Of a stretch of DNA of 64,000 bases, positions 49,352 through 57,882 are shown in pieces. Location: the NCBI GenBank assembly GCA_963733845.1, contig CAVTEM010000007.1:1-64000 (forward strand), read 5' to 3'. The notes below the pieces were generated by a model. The model saw nothing but the letters and a program-made list of their open reading frames with translations. It did no database searches and was not told where the DNA came from. The DNA comes from DATFQE01 sp963733845. Lineage in GTDB: Bacteria; Actinomycetota; Thermoleophilia; Gaiellales; Gaiellaceae. Numbering within the stretch: position 1 is the stretch's first letter; every line of letters begins with the position of its first letter. The position numbers and the translations under genes are program-made.

Positions 49352-49388
49352 CTGCGCATCCAGCTAGCTGCGCCGGATCCGCCGCCTG

Positions 49389-49694
49389 TCAGACGTCGAC
49401 CCGGAGCGCGCCAGCTTCGAGCCGAACGGGGTAGCTCGGCACCGGCTCGCGAGCGGGGCCGCGTACAACCTCTCCGGTCGTCACGTCGAACTGGCTGCCA
49501 TGGCACGGGCAGGTGACCGTCGTTCCTGCGAGGTTCCCGTCGGCGAGCGAGCACCCCAGATGTGTGCAGGTGTCCCCGAACGCGTAGAAGGCGTCGCCGA
49601 CGGTGGCGATCGCGACCCGGTCGCCGCTCACGTCGAACGCCGCGAGCTCATGGTTCCCCAGCTGCTCGAGAGCCGTAACGGTGAACTCGGCCAT
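49389..49694 (-). CDS. Rieske [2Fe-2S] protein
   Basis: 101 residues. Cluster ligands in CTHLGC (at about 43-48) and CPCHGSQFD (at about 62-70), standard for soluble Rieske ferredoxins and small nitrite-reductase subunits. Shuttles electrons. Downstream of a RibD-like gene and ferredoxin reductase, its likely electron donor. Confidence 0.93.
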   Translation of the reverse strand: MAEFTVTALEQLGNHELAAFDVSGDRVAIATVGDAFYAFGDTCTHLGCSLADGNLAGTTVTCPCHGSQFDVTTGEVVRGPAREPVPSYPVRLEAGALRVDV

Positions 49695-49714
49695 CGCTTC
49701 ACATCATCCCGAGG

Positions 49715-50578
49715 CTAGCCGTCACCCGGCGCCTGCCCGGTGCGAAGCTGATAGCGGGCGAAGAGGTGTGATCCGGCGCGCCTGAGCGTGAGCAGCTTCG
49801 CTTCGACTGTCGTGGCCGGTAGGAACTCGGCCCGCTCGACGAGCGCCGGCCGGAGGCTGCGTGGCGAGCGGCCGGCCAGAAGCGGCGACGTGGTCAGGAA
49901 GAGCTCGTCGACGAGCCCGGCGGCCACCAGCGCGCCGAACGCGGTCGGTCCACCCTCGGAGAGGATCAGCTCGTGGCCGCGCCGACGCAGAGCGTCGACG
50001 GCGGCCACCGGATTGACGGGCGCCTCGGCGCCGACGGCCAGGATGGTCGCTGCACGGGGAACACGGCCGCGCAGCCGAGCCGCCCCGCGCTCACTGGTCA
50101 GTACGAGCGCACCTTCCTCGAGCGCCGGATGCCGAGGGTCCACCGAACCGCTGCCGCTTAGTACCGCCAGCGTTGGTCGCGGCGACCGCCGGCGCCCTCG
50201 GCGGAGCTCGGCATAAAGCCGGGCGGCCGGCGGGTAGGCGTGTTCTGCCGTCCACAGCGTCCGCGGCGAGGCGAGCATCGTCCCCGCACCGACGAGGACG
50301 GCGTCCGCGCACGCGCGCAAGAGTCCCATTACGAACCGGTCGGCCTCGCTCTGCGCGCTGATCATCCGGTTCGAATGGATCTCGTCGGGAATGGCAACCA
50401 CGCCGTCAAGGCTGGCGACGAAGTTGGCGTACAGCCGCGGCTCCGAGAACCCAAGCGGACCGCCGTAGGTCTCCGCCAGCCCGGCCGGCAGATCGAACTC
50501 GGTCAGCTCCGCCGCTTGGAAGAGCGGCTCGAGCGGCGGGAGAGCGAGCATGCTGCGGGTGACCGTGACCGAGCTCAC
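49715..50578 (-). CDS. RibD C-terminal/dihydrofolate-reductase-like protein
   Basis: 287 residues. After 45 unusual N-terminal residues comes a RibD_C reductase domain: RLYANFVASLDGVVAIPDEI, FVMGLLRACADAVLVGAGTM, LILSEGGPTAFGALVAAGLV DELFLTTSPLLAGR. The deaminase half of RibD is missing. Such proteins reduce pyrimidine or pterin-like substrates with NADPH. Overlaps the ferredoxin reductase stop by 4 bases; folE lies in the same cluster. Confidence 0.87.
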   Translation of the reverse strand: MSSVTVTRSMLALPPLEPLFQAAELTEFDLPAGLAETYGGPLGFSEPRLYANFVASLDGVVAIPDEIHSNRMISAQSEADRFVMGLLRACADAVLVGAGTMLASPRTLWTAEHAYPPAARLYAELRRGRRRSPRPTLAVLSGSGSVDPRHPALEEGALVLTSERGAARLRGRVPRAATILAVGAEAPVNPVAAVDALRRRGHELILSEGGPTAFGALVAAGLVDELFLTTSPLLAGRSPRSLRPALVERAEFLPATTVEAKLLTLRRAGSHLFARYQLRTGQAPGDG

Positions 50579-51756
50579 CCGACCAGCTCCAGGAGCGCTC
50601 CCGGCTCGACGGGATCGCCGGCGCGGATCAGTTCGCGCGCGGCGTCGACGCGCCCGAAGAGGTTCCAGAGCAGGACGCCTCGCGGCCGCCTCTCGTCGTC
50701 GAGGTAGTAGACGGTGCCCTGCCCGCCCATTTCACTCACATCGGTGATCGTCTGCAGGCGGCTGTCGAGCTCGCCGACAGCCTCGTAGCCGAGGTCGAAG
50801 AGGTCGGAGTAGAAGAAGGGCAGGTGGTCGTACGGCTCGTCGGCGCCGGCCATGTTCGCGCCGACCCGCCGGCCGTGGCTCTTCGCGTGATCCTCGTGCT
50901 CGACGCGCCTCGCGCCGCCGAGCGCCGCTTCTGGGAAGCGGGCGACGTCGCCGGCGGCGAAGACCCGGTCGTGACCGTCGACACGGCCGCGGTCGTCGAC
51001 TAGGACGCCGTCGGCGACCGGCAAGCCGGCGGCGGCGGCGAGCTCCACCCTCGGCTCGATCCCGAGTCCGGCGACGACCGCGTCCGCCTCGAGGGTGCGA
51101 CCGTCTCCTGTCGCCAGCCGTACCTTGTCGCCGTCCCGCTCGATCGCGGTCACCGACGCGCCCGCGAGCACGTCGACGCCGCGCTCGCGGTAGTAGTCGG
51201 TCACGAACGCAGACAGATCGACCGGGAAGATGCGCGCGCCGATTCCCGGCTCGGGAAAGACCATCGTGACCGAGCGTGCGTTCATCGCCAGCGCAGCCGC
51301 GATCTCGGAGCCGATGAAACCGCCGCCGATCACGACGAAGCGTGCCTCCTCGTCGGCGAGCGCACGCAGGCGCCGGTAGTCGTCGAGCGTCCGGAAGTAG
51401 ATGACCTCGTCGCCGCCAAAGGGGAGGCGGCGCGGGCGGCCGCCGGTGGCAAGCAGCAGCCGCTCGTACGCGTAGGTCTCGCCCCGGTCGTCGGTCGCTC
51501 GGCGCGCCTCGAGGTCGAGCGCGGCGATGGTGCGCTCGAGCCGCAGCTCGACCCCGAGATCGACGGTGCCGCGCCAGATCGTGCTCTCCTCGTCTCCCTT
51601 CCAGAGCGCCTTGGAGAGCGGCGGGCGGGCGTAGGGCGGGTGGGGCTCATCAGCAACGATCGTGATCGCCCCGTCGGGGTCGAAGTCACGAATGCCCTTG
51701 CAGGCCGCGTCGGCAGTCATGCCGCCGCCGGCGATCAGGTATTGGGTCGTGCGCAT
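50575..51756 (-). CDS. NAD(P)H:ferredoxin reductase-type flavoprotein
   Basis: 393 residues. N-terminal FAD site TQYLIAGGGMTADAACKGI and NAD site FVVIGGGFIGSEIAAALAMN, with the second FAD motif RVFAAGDVARFPE. The C-terminal Reductase_C/AIF-like domain is YDHLPFFYSDLFDLGYEAVG. Similar to rubredoxin/ferredoxin reductases and AIF. Probably passes electrons to the Rieske protein two genes on. Confidence 0.92.
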   Translation of the reverse strand: MRTTQYLIAGGGMTADAACKGIRDFDPDGAITIVADEPHPPYARPPLSKALWKGDEESTIWRGTVDLGVELRLERTIAALDLEARRATDDRGETYAYERLLLATGGRPRRLPFGGDEVIYFRTLDDYRRLRALADEEARFVVIGGGFIGSEIAAALAMNARSVTMVFPEPGIGARIFPVDLSAFVTDYYRERGVDVLAGASVTAIERDGDKVRLATGDGRTLEADAVVAGLGIEPRVELAAAAGLPVADGVLVDDRGRVDGHDRVFAAGDVARFPEAALGGARRVEHEDHAKSHGRRVGANMAGADEPYDHLPFFYSDLFDLGYEAVGELDSRLQTITDVSEMGGQGTVYYLDDERRPRGVLLWNLFGRVDAARELIRAGDPVEPGALLELVG

Positions 51757-51783
51757 TTGCTCTCCTCGCTTTCTCAGCTCAGG

Positions 51784-52455
51784 TCAGGGTTTGCGGTTGC
51801 CTATCTCGGCGAGGAACTCGCGTCGCATCTCGGGGTCATCCGTGTAGCGACCGCGCCAGAAGGTCGTCACGGTCTTCGAGTGCTCCTCGCGAACGCCGCG
51901 CATCTGCGTGCAGAGGTGGACCGCCTGCAGATGAACGGCGACGCCGTGCGGCTCCATCAGCTCAACGAGGGCGTCGGCGATCTGCTCGCCGAGGCGCTCC
52001 TGCACGGTGAAGCGGCGCGCGAACAGGCGCACCAGCCGGGTCAGCTTCGAGATGCCAATGATCCGCTCGTGCGCGATGTAGCCGACGTGTGCGAAGCCGT
52101 GGAAAGGCAGCGAGTGGTGCTCGCAGAGCGAGTAAAACGGGATTGGCCCCTCGATGATCTGGCTGACGAGGCAGTCGTCGTCGCAGCGGCACTCGGTCGG
52201 GAACGCGGTCAACAGCTTGTGGTCGCCTTCGTAGCCGTCGGTGGCGTCGTAGAGCGCCTTCAGGAAGCGCTCTGGCGTTCTCTCGGTGGCCGGCGTCTCT
52301 AGGTTCATCCCGAAAGCGGCGAGGATCTCGGCCATCGACTGCTCGAACCGCAGCCAATCCTGCGGCGTTACTTGCCGCGGCGAGAGCCGATCCAAGGGGA
52401 TCGGGCCGATCGGGAAGTCGGCAGGCCGCGCTCCGGCGTGCTGCGCCTGGGCCAT
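51784..52455 (-). CDS. folE: GTP cyclohydrolase I
   Basis: 223 residues, normal length. Zinc ligands Cys111, His114 (FYSLCEHHSLPFHG) and Cys182 (HLCTQMRGV), as in E. coli FolE, and RLARRF-type FARRFTVQERLGEQIADALV. Converts GTP to 7,8-dihydroneopterin triphosphate for folate or other pterins. Start 52455 preceded by GGAAGGGAG. 27 bases upstream of the ferredoxin reductase, an unusual setting for a folate gene. Confidence 0.96.
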   Translation of the reverse strand: MAQAQHAGARPADFPIGPIPLDRLSPRQVTPQDWLRFEQSMAEILAAFGMNLETPATERTPERFLKALYDATDGYEGDHKLLTAFPTECRCDDDCLVSQIIEGPIPFYSLCEHHSLPFHGFAHVGYIAHERIIGISKLTRLVRLFARRFTVQERLGEQIADALVELMEPHGVAVHLQAVHLCTQMRGVREEHSKTVTTFWRGRYTDDPEMRREFLAEIGNRKP

Positions 52456-52910
52456 TCGTCTGCTCCCTTCCTCCGTGATCCGGGCGTCGCCGTTCGCTGT
52501 TGTAGGCGGACCGGCCCGTATGCCTGCGCCAAGCTTGCCTCCGCGTGACGCGCCGGCCTATCCGGCCAAGGCCCCATCTGCTCCGAGGCTCGCCTCCATG
52601 CGACGAGCGCGCCTACGGTTCGAGGGCGGGTGACCAGGCCACCCGCGCACCCGTCCTAGCTAGCCGCGCGGGCGAGTCCATGACCTGCTCTCTCGATCGA
52701 GCCCTTCTTGCGCGCCTTGGGCTTGGCGTCGCTTCGCTTCTTCCGCCAGCGACCGTCGTTGTTTCGGCCTACGGGCCGGCCGCTGCCCGGCGAGCTAGTA
52801 GCGTCGCCAGTCCCTCTCGGGGTTATCCGAGCAGCCCTGAAATCGCTGATCGCCGCAATGAAGACATGCGACAGCGTCCGCCATCTCGCAGTTGTTACCG
52901 CCGGACCGTC
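52456..52910. other. 455-bp control/intergenic region upstream of folE
   Basis: No supported gene. Holds AAGGCCCCATCTGCTCCGAG (52566-52585), a string also seen in other control regions, oriented toward folE at about 110 bases. The rest shows no clear hairpin or promoter that I can defend. Confidence 0.45.
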
Positions 52911-53753
52911 CTAGTTGCCGGGCAGCCAAGCCGGATCGCGCACGACCAGCACTGACGAGTGGGCCTGGTGGGCAACCTGCTCGGATACCGAGCCGAGCTC
53001 CTTCAGCCCGTGGAGGCCACGGTTGCCGACGACAAGCAGGTCGGCGTCTGCTGCCGCGGCGACGAGCCCAGCGACCGGTTCATCCGGCGATTCCTCACGC
53101 CGGCCGTTGATGATCAGATCAACCAGCCGCCGGTCGACCGACTTTCCGCCGGCGGCGACGACAGGCCATAGCTCAGCGTCGAAGCGCTCCGAGAGTCGAC
53201 GTGCCACGGCGTACGCCGCGCCTGACTCAGGCGACCCATCGACCCCGACCACGACCTTGTTCGGGAATCCATCGCTCTTGCTCCCGTTCCGGGTGACCAG
53301 CACCGAACCGGGGGCCTTGTGGATGATGTCGGTCGCTGTCGAGCCGATGACGAAGCCGGCGAGCCGGCCGAGCCCGTGCGAGCCGACGACGAGCAACGTG
53401 TCTTGCTCGCGCTCGGCCTCGGAGATGAGCGCGTCGGCGGCGCGGCTGCGCACGATCTTGCCCGTTGGCGAAGCCGTCGCGACGTCGTTGCGAGCGCGTC
53501 GGAGCGACCCCGTGGCGGCCTCGCGCTGTAGGTCTTCATCGAGGTAGGCCGGGACGCCGGTGCCCGTTCCGCCGATCGCCGGGGGGACGTCGTAGGCCGC
53601 GAGCAGTGTCAGCTCGCCGTCGACGAGAAGCGCCGCCTGGCGTGCCGCCTCGCGGCTCTCTTCGGAACCGTCGATACCAACCAAGAGGCGACTGAACACG
53701 GAACGTCCCTGGGCGTTCGTCGTTTCGGTGACGGCGTCATGGGGCAGCTCCAT
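52911..53753 (-). CDS. Tandem-domain universal stress protein
   Basis: 280 residues, two Usp domains (about 20-145 and 160-278). First: LLVGIDGSEESREAARQAAL and the ATP motif VVGSHGLGRLAGFVIGSTAT. Second: KVVVGVDGSPESGAAYAVAR and LVVGNRGLHGLKELGSVSEQ VAHQA. Both keep the G-x2-G-x9-GS ATP-binding pattern. Resembles the paired Usp proteins of the mycobacterial DosR regulon. ATG 53753 has GAAGGA. Confidence 0.93.
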   Translation of the reverse strand: MELPHDAVTETTNAQGRSVFSRLLVGIDGSEESREAARQAALLVDGELTLLAAYDVPPAIGGTGTGVPAYLDEDLQREAATGSLRRARNDVATASPTGKIVRSRAADALISEAEREQDTLLVVGSHGLGRLAGFVIGSTATDIIHKAPGSVLVTRNGSKSDGFPNKVVVGVDGSPESGAAYAVARRLSERFDAELWPVVAAGGKSVDRRLVDLIINGRREESPDEPVAGLVAAAADADLLVVGNRGLHGLKELGSVSEQVAHQAHSSVLVVRDPAWLPGN

Positions 53754-53903
53754 TCCTTCGAGGTACCTCTAGGCTCACCGTTCTCGCTCTCGGCGGCCAT
53801 CGGCACGCCGCCCCATCTCTTAAGGTGTCGGCCCCATTGCTCCGGCTGAGGCCGGAGACGAACAGAGTCATGTCCGCCGCGTCGAGTGCTGCTCGCGCTC
53901 CGA

Positions 53904-54752
53904 TCAGTCGCGGTAGGAGAGCATCCGTCCCCAGGTGTCCTGGGTGCCCCAGAGGCCGGCGCGAAGGCCTTCGAGCTGGATGATCTGGCTGTGGTCCACG
54001 AACAGGTTGACGTCGATGCCGTAGTTCTTGATGTACCAGGAGAAGACGTCGGGCTCGGCGGCCTCGAACATCACCTGGTCGAGCCCGAGCTCCGCCACGA
54101 TCCGGGCGACGACGTCGGTGCGCCACTCGCGCACCTGCTCGGTGATCCCCTCCGATTCGATCATGATCATGTGCGCTCCGGCGTCGAGATGGCGCTTGGC
54201 GAGCTCGATCGCGTAGCCGACGTCGCGCGTTCCCTCGGCTTCGAGCGCCTCGACGCTGGAGGTGCCCCCGGCCCCGAACTGGATCCCGACCTCGGGCTTC
54301 GGCTTCAGGCCCGCATGGCGTACGGCCTTGGTCAGGCGGATGAGGTCGTCCACGGGGAGGGTGACGAACCCGCTCGAGATTTCGACGATGTCGAAGCCGA
54401 GCTCTCGGCATTCCGCCAGGTACTGCTGTACGGCGTCGCCGCGCTGGGTGAGCACGTATTCGAGGAAGCCGCCGGTGGAGACCTCGACCTCGTGCTCGTG
54501 GCAGACCTCGTTCAGCGCGCGTACCGCCTCGCGTGGCATCAGCGCGAACGAGCCGCCGGCGTACTTGAGCGTGTCGACGTAGCCGCCCATCGTCTCGAGC
54601 AGGTCCTCGAGGTAGCGGCGCCCGACGGGCGTGTAGTACGGGCCGCGGATCTCGGTCACGCCGCGGCTGCGCGGCTTCGGCGGACGCTCGTTCAGGCGCA
54701 GGAACGCGAAGGCGCGCTCCCCGATCTCCGGATTGATGTTCGTGTCTGTCAT
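53904..54752 (-). CDS. Phosphosulfolactate synthase (ComA/HSA32) family protein
   Basis: 282 residues, (beta/alpha)8 barrel. Segments GPYYTPVGRRYLEDLLETMG, VDTLKYAGGSFALMPREAVR, VEVSTGGFLEYVLTQ, FDIVEISSGFVTLPVDDLIR, KPEVGIQFGAGGTSS and MIMIESEGITEQVREWRTDV. ComA adds sulfite to phosphoenolpyruvate to make phosphosulfolactate for coenzyme M. The KYAGGSxxLMP loop looks closer to HSA32-like members (archaeal ComA has K-F-G-W-G-T), so activity is uncertain. Last gene of a coupled operon; overlaps the MmgE/PrpD stop by 4 bases. Confidence 0.82.
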   Translation of the reverse strand: MTDTNINPEIGERAFAFLRLNERPPKPRSRGVTEIRGPYYTPVGRRYLEDLLETMGGYVDTLKYAGGSFALMPREAVRALNEVCHEHEVEVSTGGFLEYVLTQRGDAVQQYLAECRELGFDIVEISSGFVTLPVDDLIRLTKAVRHAGLKPKPEVGIQFGAGGTSSVEALEAEGTRDVGYAIELAKRHLDAGAHMIMIESEGITEQVREWRTDVVARIVAELGLDQVMFEAAEPDVFSWYIKNYGIDVNLFVDHSQIIQLEGLRAGLWGTQDTWGRMLSYRD

Positions 54753-56140
54753 CGAAGGGCTCCCTCTGTTGTCGTGCGCGCGCCCGCGCGCGCGAGGATC
54801 GCGGTCAGGTCGCGCGTCTTGAGCTCTTCGAGCTCCCAGACCGCCTCGGCCAGCTCGGCCGCGAGCTCGGACTCAACCGCATCAGCGGCGAGGGCATCGA
54901 ACTTCTGCCGCGCGCCCTCCCAGGTCATCGGGCGCGTGAGGAAGCCATGGTAGTCGAACTTCTCGGCGGCGAGCGTGACGCCGCCGGCGAGGTGGAGGCG
55001 CAAGCGGCAGGCGTGCTCGGCCGGGAAGCGCGCCGTCAGGTCGGCGGCGGGACGCACCTCGACGCGCCGCAGCATCTCCTGCACGTCCGGCCGCAGGATC
55101 CGCTCGTGCGCGAACTGCGCGGGCATCACCTGCCCGTCGAGCAGCGCGACTGCGAGCAGGTAGGGCAGCGAGTGGTCCGCTTGCTCCTTGCTCTGGATCT
55201 CTTTCTTGCCGCCTTCCTCGCCGCCGCCGATGATGTCGTAGGCGACCTGGAAGGTCTCGAGCTCGATCCTCTCCACCGCTGTCGGGTCGATCGAATGCTC
55301 CTCGCGCAACTCAAGCAGCGCCTCGAGCGCTGACTGGGAGTGAATCTCGGCGTTGTAGCGCTTGAGGAAGGTGCGCCGGACGCGCTCGAGGTCCTCGTCT
55401 TCCCAGTCGATCTCGAAGCGGCCGGCAATCGAGTCCATGAAGCCCTTGTTCCCTTCGAACACCTCCGCCGGGCCGCTGATGCCATGCGCGGCGAGAAAGA
55501 CGGCCTCGACGGCGCCGGAGGCGGTGAAGGGGTAGGCGAGCCCCTTCCACTGCGACAGCTCGCCGGTGCGGGTCACCCGCAGCGCGTTCAGGGCCGTGCC
55601 GGCGATCGCAACCGCGTTCGCCGTCTCCGGCTCGCCGAGGCGAAGCGCCTTCGCGGCGCCAGCCGCCGCGGCGTAGGAGCCCTGCGTCGTGTGGTCGAAC
55701 CCCTTCGCCCGCACGGGCGCCTCGTCCGAGAGCCGGCACTGCACCTGGTAGGCGACGGCGAGCGCGGTCAGCAGCTCCCCGCCGGAGGCATCCGCATACT
55801 CGGCCGCGGCGAGTACGGCAGCGAGGTTGTCGCTCGGGTGGCAGGTCTCGCCGGGGGCGAAGTAGGAGTCGTTGAAATCGAGGTAGCGGACGAGCGCCCC
55901 GTTGTAGAGCGCGGCACGGTCGGGGGCAGTCCGGCCGCCGCCGATGAGGGCGCAGAGCGGCCGGCCACCGAAATCTGCGAGCTGGGCGCGGATCGCGCGA
56001 GTGGGCGGCGCGTGTAGCGCACCAAGGGCGCAGCCGAGCGCGTCGAGGATGCGGATCTTCAACTGTTCGCGCGCGACGCCCGAGAGGTCGTTCCACGAGC
56101 AGGTGGCGACGAAGCGCGCCAGCCGCGCGGCAGCGGTCAC
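54749..56140 (-). CDS. MmgE/PrpD-family dehydratase-like protein
   Basis: 463 residues, full family length. LKIRILDALGCALGALHAPP, YLDFNDSYFAPGETCHPSDN (conserved D-x-N/D-D and CHPSD) and YQVQCRLSDEAPVRAKGFDH TTQGSYAAAAGA are diagnostic. Family members are 2-methylcitrate dehydratase, cis-aconitate decarboxylase and iminodisuccinate epimerase. No other methylcitrate-cycle gene is present, so a 2-methylcitrate role is doubtful. Coupled to genes on both sides by 4-base overlaps. Confidence 0.9.
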   Translation of the reverse strand: MTAAARLARFVATCSWNDLSGVAREQLKIRILDALGCALGALHAPPTRAIRAQLADFGGRPLCALIGGGRTAPDRAALYNGALVRYLDFNDSYFAPGETCHPSDNLAAVLAAAEYADASGGELLTALAVAYQVQCRLSDEAPVRAKGFDHTTQGSYAAAAGAAKALRLGEPETANAVAIAGTALNALRVTRTGELSQWKGLAYPFTASGAVEAVFLAAHGISGPAEVFEGNKGFMDSIAGRFEIDWEDEDLERVRRTFLKRYNAEIHSQSALEALLELREEHSIDPTAVERIELETFQVAYDIIGGGEEGGKKEIQSKEQADHSLPYLLAVALLDGQVMPAQFAHERILRPDVQEMLRRVEVRPAADLTARFPAEHACRLRLHLAGGVTLAAEKFDYHGFLTRPMTWEGARQKFDALAADAVESELAAELAEAVWELEELKTRDLTAILARAGARTTTEGALR

Positions 56141-56493
56141 GAGCGCCTGCCGCGCCGGAGGATGTCCGCGAGCACGACAGCATCGTTGTGCTCGACATCG
56201 CGGGCCGCGAAGACGAGCGTCACCGCCCCCGCGCGTGCGCGTCGGCGCAGCTCGCGCAGCTTGCCCTCCTGCGCAGCCAGCTCGGCGGTATAGCGGCGGC
56301 GGAACTCGTCGAAGCGGGCGGGGTCGTGTGCGAACCAGCGCCGCAACTCCGTACTCGGCGCCAGCTCACGCGCCCACTCGTCCAGTTGCGCCTCTTCGCG
56401 GGTGATCCCTCGCGGCCAGATCCGGTCGATCAGGATCCGCTCGCCGTCGGACGCGAAGGCCGGTTCATAGGCGCGCTTGAGACGAACGTCCAT
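56137..56493 (-). CDS. DUF488-family protein
   Basis: 118 residues. Family core KRAYEPAFASDGERILIDRI WPRGITREEAQLDEWARELA PS and FDEFRRRYTAEL...VTLVFAARDVEHNDAVVL. Small cytosolic protein of unknown role, common near heme and stress genes. Two bases from the next gene upstream. Confidence 0.9.
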   Translation of the reverse strand: MDVRLKRAYEPAFASDGERILIDRIWPRGITREEAQLDEWARELAPSTELRRWFAHDPARFDEFRRRYTAELAAQEGKLRELRRRARAGAVTLVFAARDVEHNDAVVLADILRRGRRS

Positions 56494-56495
56494 TG

Positions 56496-56846
56496 TCAGT
56501 TTGATCTCGCGGTCCCCGCCACCGCTTCAGTTGTGGCCGGCACGGCCTCGTGTGCTTCCCAGCCGAACCGTTCACGGGCGATGCGCGGTGAACCCTCAAC
56601 GATCGACCGCCAGCTGTCGAGCGCGCTCTGCAGCCCTGGCCGGAACGGGTCATCGATCAGATCGTCGACGATCCACTCGACCTCGTGGCCTTCGAACACG
56701 AACACCACCTCGCCCGCCGACAGGTAGACGCTGTGGCAGATGATGCCGGTCTCGGCGAGGTCGAACGGCGGGCCGGCTGAGATCAGCTCAGCGGCACGAG
56801 GTCCACTTCCTTCTTTCAAGCGCACGACGATCGCCACACGTTCCAT
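56496..56846 (-). CDS. Conserved hypothetical protein in the ComA-like operon
   Basis: 116 residues; ATG 56846 with AAAGGAGGA. Begins MERVAIVVRLKEGSGPRAAE LISAGPPFDL, then SVYLSAGEVVFVFEGHEVEW IVDDLIDDP. The layout (strand, long helix, strand pairs) suggests a ferredoxin-like/dimeric barrel fold. I do not recognise the family and see no catalytic motif. Confidence 0.7.
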   Translation of the reverse strand: MERVAIVVRLKEGSGPRAAELISAGPPFDLAETGIICHSVYLSAGEVVFVFEGHEVEWIVDDLIDDPFRPGLQSALDSWRSIVEGSPRIARERFGWEAHEAVPATTEAVAGTARSN

Positions 56847-56910
56847 CGCGTCCTCCTTTCGGCCACGGCCACCGTCGGCGCGCCGCACCTCTCTGACGTT
56901 GGCCGCGGCG

Positions 56911-57882
56911 TCATCGCTTCTCCGCGTACACGTACTTGAGCGCGTCGCTCGGCTCTGGGTCGGTGCCCGCGAGCGCGAACTCGAGCGCCACGTCGACGAC
57001 ACTCTGCGCCCGGGCGTGGAGCCCGGCCCACTCCTGCTCGCTGACGGCGAGCTGAGCGCGTAGATTCTCGATCGGGTCACGTGTCTCTTGCAGTTTCCGT
57101 AGCTCGTCCTTGTCGCGGTAGACCTGTGGGTCTCCGATGTAGTGGCCGGTCAGGCGCTCGGTCTCGCAGACGAGGAGGACAGGGCCCTGGCCGGCGCGGG
57201 CGTGCTGAAGCGCTTCGAGAGCGGCCAAATGCACGGCCTCCACGTCTTGCCCATCGACGCGCAGCGCGCGCATGCCGAAGGCAGCGGCGCGCTGGGTCAG
57301 GTCCTGGATCGGCTGGTGTTGCGACTGCGGCGTCGACTCCGACCAGCGGTTGTTCTCGCAAACGAAGACGACCGGGACCTGCCAAAGCTGGGCCAGGTTC
57401 AGCGACTCGTGGAAGACTCCCGTGTTGGTCGCGCCGTCGCCGAAGAAGGCGAGCGCGACGTGCGCCTGGCCGCGTAGCTTGAACGCGAGCGCGGCACCGA
57501 CCGTCGCGGGCAGTCCGCCGCCAACGACGGCGTTCGCGCCCATGTTGCCGCGCTCAACGTCGTAGAGGTGCATCGAGCCGCCGTAGCCGTGCGAGCAGCC
57601 CTCGAGCTTGCCGTACAACTCCGCCATCACTTCGTTCGCCGGCGTCCCATTCGCGAGCACGTGTCCGTGCGCGCGGTGGGTCGAGGCCATCAGATCGCCG
57701 TCTTCGAGGGCCCGGCAGACCCCGACTGCAACCGCTTCCTGCCCGATCGCAGCGTGGAGGAATCCGGGCAGCTCGCCGGCGCGGAAGCGTTCCGTCACCG
57801 TCTCCTCAAAGCGCCGGATCAGCAGCATCTCGCCCAGGAAGGCGAGCAGCTGCTCGCGCGGCAGGCCGTTCGCGGCGCTCAT
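56911..57882 (-). CDS. 2-oxoacid dehydrogenase E1, alpha subunit
   Basis: 323 residues from ATG 57882. Thiamine-diphosphate motif FFGDGATNTGVFHESLNLAQ ... CENN (GDG-x25-NN); THRAHGHVLANG and CSHGYGGSMHLYD are typical of pyruvate/acetoin dehydrogenase E1-alpha. It needs a beta subunit for activity, yet no E1-beta, E2 or E3 gene is in the window. Overlaps the GAPDH-like stop by 4 bases. Confidence 0.92.
   Translation of the reverse strand: MSAANGLPREQLLAFLGEMLLIRRFEETVTERFRAGELPGFLHAAIGQEAVAVGVCRALEDGDLMASTHRAHGHVLANGTPANEVMAELYGKLEGCSHGYGGSMHLYDVERGNMGANAVVGGGLPATVGAALAFKLRGQAHVALAFFGDGATNTGVFHESLNLAQLWQVPVVFVCENNRWSESTPQSQHQPIQDLTQRAAAFGMRALRVDGQDVEAVHLAALEALQHARAGQGPVLLVCETERLTGHYIGDPQVYRDKDELRKLQETRDPIENLRAQLAVSEQEWAGLHARAQSVVDVALEFALAGTDPEPSDALKYVYAEKR

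Noticed and set aside
54749..56140. 2-methylcitrate dehydratase (prpD)
   Set aside because: No prpB, prpC or other methylcitrate-cycle genes; the operon context is different.
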